Shown here one piece after another: positions 62,007-64,000 of a DNA stretch of 64,000 nucleotides. A program made the translations under genes and the position numbers. The stretch's first letter is position 1. Each line of letters opens with the position of its first letter. The stretch lies in contig QZKV01000133.1 of NCBI GenBank assembly GCA_003599575.1, forward strand, positions 62,001-126,000, read 5' to 3'. The DNA comes from Desulfobacteraceae bacterium. Lineage in GTDB: Bacteria; Desulfobacterota; Desulfobacteria; Desulfobacterales; Desulfosarcinaceae. Under the pieces are notes generated by a model. The model made no database searches and was not told the origin of the DNA. It saw nothing but the letters and a program-made list of their open reading frames with translations.

Positions 62007-63080
62007 CTAAGGTGTCTGAAATCGTTCGCCGGGTGTTATCTTTTGTATATTGTGGTTTATCACTACCGTCGAGGTGGTCTGTTCGGTGTGCAATACGAAT
62101 ACTGAACCGCAATATATACGCTCCAGGTCGACCACTCCCCCCTTGAGCGCCGCTACAGTTGCCTTCTCCTGCTTGTATATATTGTATATCTGTCCCGGCA
62201 AGATATTGTCTTGAATGCCTTTATCAATAAAGGCGATGAAATAGTCGCCGAGAAGTTTGCTGTGATTTTCGCCCGCGATGATTTGACCGTCGATGCCCTG
62301 CGTGCTGTCGACCACGGGCATGTACGGTTTTTTGGAATCATAGGCCATCACCAAATCTTCCAGAAGGATGGCGCGATAGGATTTCATTACCTTGGCGACG
62401 GCGAAATCGGCCTCATTTTTGGTCAGCTCGATGAGGCCAACCAACAGATGCTGGGTACCGATTGTGGTAATTGATTTCGGGTCGTCGGTTGGCTGAAGGG
62501 TTCGGTAGACCGTCATGCGGGTGCCGGGCGCGAATGCCTCGGCGCTGCTGGAATCGTTATAGCGAAGATAAACGATATCGCCTTTGCTGATGAGACGTTT
62601 ATCACCCACGCATTTAATGATCGTTCCCAGGGGCTGGACAGCCGGTTTGCGGATAAAACCGACTTGATCGATGTTGGAATATAAGAACTCGATGACCGGT
62701 TGGGCTTCTTTCGAAGGAGTACTGGCCTCCGCCTGAGGTGCCGCCATGGGGATTTCTTTTGAAGGGGGCTCGGAAACCCGATGCTGCTCGGTTTTTCTGA
62801 AAAGACGGATACGCTCTCCCGGATAGATCCAATGGGGATTGGGAAGCTGCTTGTTTTCGCGCCAAAGATCCGGCCATTGCCATGGCGTATCACTGAACCT
62901 TTGAGAAAGATCCCACAGGGTATCGCCTTCTTTGACGGTGTAGTAAAATCCGGCCTCGTAATCGATAGGCGTAGCGTTTGTTTCATCGGCGGCTGTCAAG
63001 GAAGGGGTGGCGGCAAACAAAACCCAGCTGATCAACAGCAGCATCGGTCCCAGGGTGCGGCATCGTGTCCTGATCTTCAT
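62007..63080 (-). CDS. LysM-domain envelope protein
   Basis: A 357-residue exported protein from Met at 63080, which gives a signal peptide (LGPMLLLISWVLFAATPSL) after a basic stretch; an upstream in-frame ATG at 63149 would put 23 extra residues before it. A LysM domain lies near residues 45-95 (YYTVKEGDTLWDLSQRF, then LPNPHWIYPGERIRLF). The rest, about 240 residues, forms a beta-rich region with repeats of KGDIVYLRYN-like segments. LysM binds peptidoglycan, so it should be a periplasmic or outer-envelope protein. Proteins with this LysM plus beta-rich layout are common in Desulfobacterota; their function is not established. It converges with the ATPase gene. Confidence 0.78.
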   Translation of the reverse strand: MKIRTRCRTLGPMLLLISWVLFAATPSLTAADETNATPIDYEAGFYYTVKEGDTLWDLSQRFSDTPWQWPDLWRENKQLPNPHWIYPGERIRLFRKTEQHRVSEPPSKEIPMAAPQAEASTPSKEAQPVIEFLYSNIDQVGFIRKPAVQPLGTIIKCVGDKRLISKGDIVYLRYNDSSSAEAFAPGTRMTVYRTLQPTDDPKSITTIGTQHLLVGLIELTKNEADFAVAKVMKSYRAILLEDLVMAYDSKKPYMPVVDSTQGIDGQIIAGENHSKLLGDYFIAFIDKGIQDNILPGQIYNIYKQEKATVAALKGGVVDLERIYCGSVFVLHTEQTTSTVVINHNIQKITPGERFQTP

Positions 63081-63228
63081 TGATACAATCCCCATCTGTT
63101 TTCGGTTCGGAATCTTGAGTTTACTTTTGATTTCAGTAACCTGGTTCATTGAGCGTTGTCAATATGACGATTCGGGAGTTCATAGATCCCGTTACATCTG
63201 CATCTAGAAATTATGCAATTATCGCACC

Positions 63229-63264
63229 AAAAAAGAACCTCCGTGTAATCAGACACGGAGGTTC
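63229..63264 (-). terminator. Rho-independent terminator of groEL
   Basis: On the minus strand a perfect 12-bp stem (GAACCTCCGTGT paired with ACACGGAGGTTC, 63235-63246 and 63253-63264) with a 6-base loop is followed by six Ts (complement of 63229-63234). It begins 30 bases after the groEL stop codon. This is a textbook intrinsic terminator. Confidence 0.93.
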
Positions 63265-63294
63265 GTATTGATTCAACCGGCTCGTAACAGCGAT

Positions 63295-64000
63295 TTACAT
63301 CATACCGCCCATACCGCCCATACCGCCCATGCCGCCCATACCAGGGCCTCCGCCGGGCATTGGCTCGGGTTTTTCTTCAGGTTTTTCGGCCACCATGGCT
63401 TCCGTGGTCAACATCAAAGAGGCCACGCTGCCGGCATTTTGGAGGGCAAAGCGCACCACCTTGGTCGGATCGATGACGCCGGCTTCAATGAGATCTTCAT
63501 AGGTGTTCGTTTCGGCATTGTAGCCGAAGGCGCCTTCACCGGCTTTGATTTTATCGATAACGACCGACCCTTCGAACCCGGCATTGTTGGCGATTTGACG
63601 CAAAGGTTCTTCAATGGCGCGCATAACGACCTTGACACCGAGTTTCTGGTCCGCTTTTACTTTCAGTTTCTCCAGAGCGGGCAGCGTTCTCACCAGAGCC
63701 ACTCCGCCACCGGGCACGATGCCTTCCTCGACGGCCGCCCGGGTAGCGTTCAGGGCGTCTTCAACGCGCGCTTTCTTTTCTTTCATTTCGGTTTCGGTGG
63801 CGGCGCCGACATTGATGACAGCAACGCCGCCGATCAATTTGGCCAACCGCTCCTGCAGTTTTTCGCGGTCGTAATCCGATGTGGTCTCTTCGATCTGGGC
63901 GCGAATCTGCTTGACGCGTCCCTCCAAGGCCGAGCGTGCGCCTGCGCCATCAACGATGGTGGTGTTGTCTTTGTCGATGGTCACCCGCCGGGCTTTTCCC
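63295..64000 (-). CDS. groEL: Chaperonin GroEL, C-terminal part (5' end outside window)
   Basis: The frame is open to the window edge, so only about 235 C-terminal residues are seen. They contain [15 protein letters not shown], the [20 protein letters not shown] stretch, [27 protein letters not shown] and the glycine-methionine tail [13 protein letters not shown], all diagnostic for group I chaperonins. GroEL assists folding of cytosolic proteins in an ATP-dependent double ring with GroES. The GGM tail and downstream terminator indicate an intact 3' end and make it the last gene of a groES-groEL operon, the rest of which is beyond the window. Confidence 0.98.
   Translation of the reverse strand, partial: GKARRVTIDKDNTTIVDGAGARSALEGRVKQIRAQIEETTSDYDREKLQERLAKLIGGVAVINVGAATETEMKEKKARVEDALNATRAAVEEGIVPGGGVALVRTLPALEKLKVKADQKLGVKVVMRAIEEPLRQIANNAGFEGSVVIDKIKAGEGAFGYNAETNTYEDLIEAGVIDPTKVVRFALQNAGSVASLMLTTEAMVAEKPEEKPEPMPGGGPGMGGMGGMGGMGGMM

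Overview
The window looks like a chromosomal piece of a Gram-negative deltaproteobacterium-type organism, most likely a Desulfobacterota / Desulfobacteraceae-like anaerobe. This is inference from a type VI secretion locus with deltaproteobacterial-looking accessory genes, a PilY1-type pilus locus with calcium-loop proteins, a ferredoxin/FrhB-like protein inside a glycan cluster, and GroEL; no rRNA or other taxonomic marker is present. No tRNA, rRNA or CRISPR array was seen.

Region 1 (1-15845) is a surface-polysaccharide locus. It holds a cut GT2 transferase, several GT4 glycosyltransferases, a SAM methyltransferase, a Wzx-type flippase, an FrhB-like iron-sulfur protein next to a polysaccharide pyruvyl transferase, and two large multi-pass membrane proteins of the GT39 or polymerase type. 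A truncated ISNCY-type transposase remnant lies at 3963-4208. Much of this region is visibly AT-rich and changes strand repeatedly, as expected of a mosaic, laterally shuffled glycan locus.

Region 2 (about 15.9-42.6 kb) is a complete type VI secretion system on the plus strand, more GC-rich: two unassigned proteins, then tssJ-tssK-tssL-tssM-tagF-tagJ-tssA-tssB-tssC-hcp-tssE, a palindromic repeat, tssF-tssG-clpV, a TPR/methyltransferase, a fused TssB/TssC-like sheath paralogue, and vgrG. All 13 core components are present. The first gene ends in six LExTVI-type motifs that look like an array of phosphothreonine/FHA ligands. The fused sheath paralogue lacks the last part of TssC.

Region 3 (42.7-50.2 kb, minus strand) is a T6SS effector-delivery island facing vgrG. 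In transcription order it encodes an unknown protein, a DUF6484-type protein with a VgrG-like tip, DUF2169, a HEAT-repeat protein, a PAAR-like DUF4150 tip, a ketosynthase-fold protein without an evident catalytic cysteine, an AHH-type nuclease toxin and two candidate immunity proteins (Imm11/DUF1629 and an Imm49-like protein).

Region 4 (51.0-61.9 kb, plus) is a type IV pilus minor-pilin operon (FimT/GspH-, PilW-, PilV-, PilX-like, then PilY1), a 759-residue protein of unknown family, and a PilB/GspE-type ATPase. A 140-bp symmetric inverted repeat straddles the 5' end of pilY1. The window closes with a LysM envelope protein and the 3' end of groEL with a textbook terminator, both on the minus strand.
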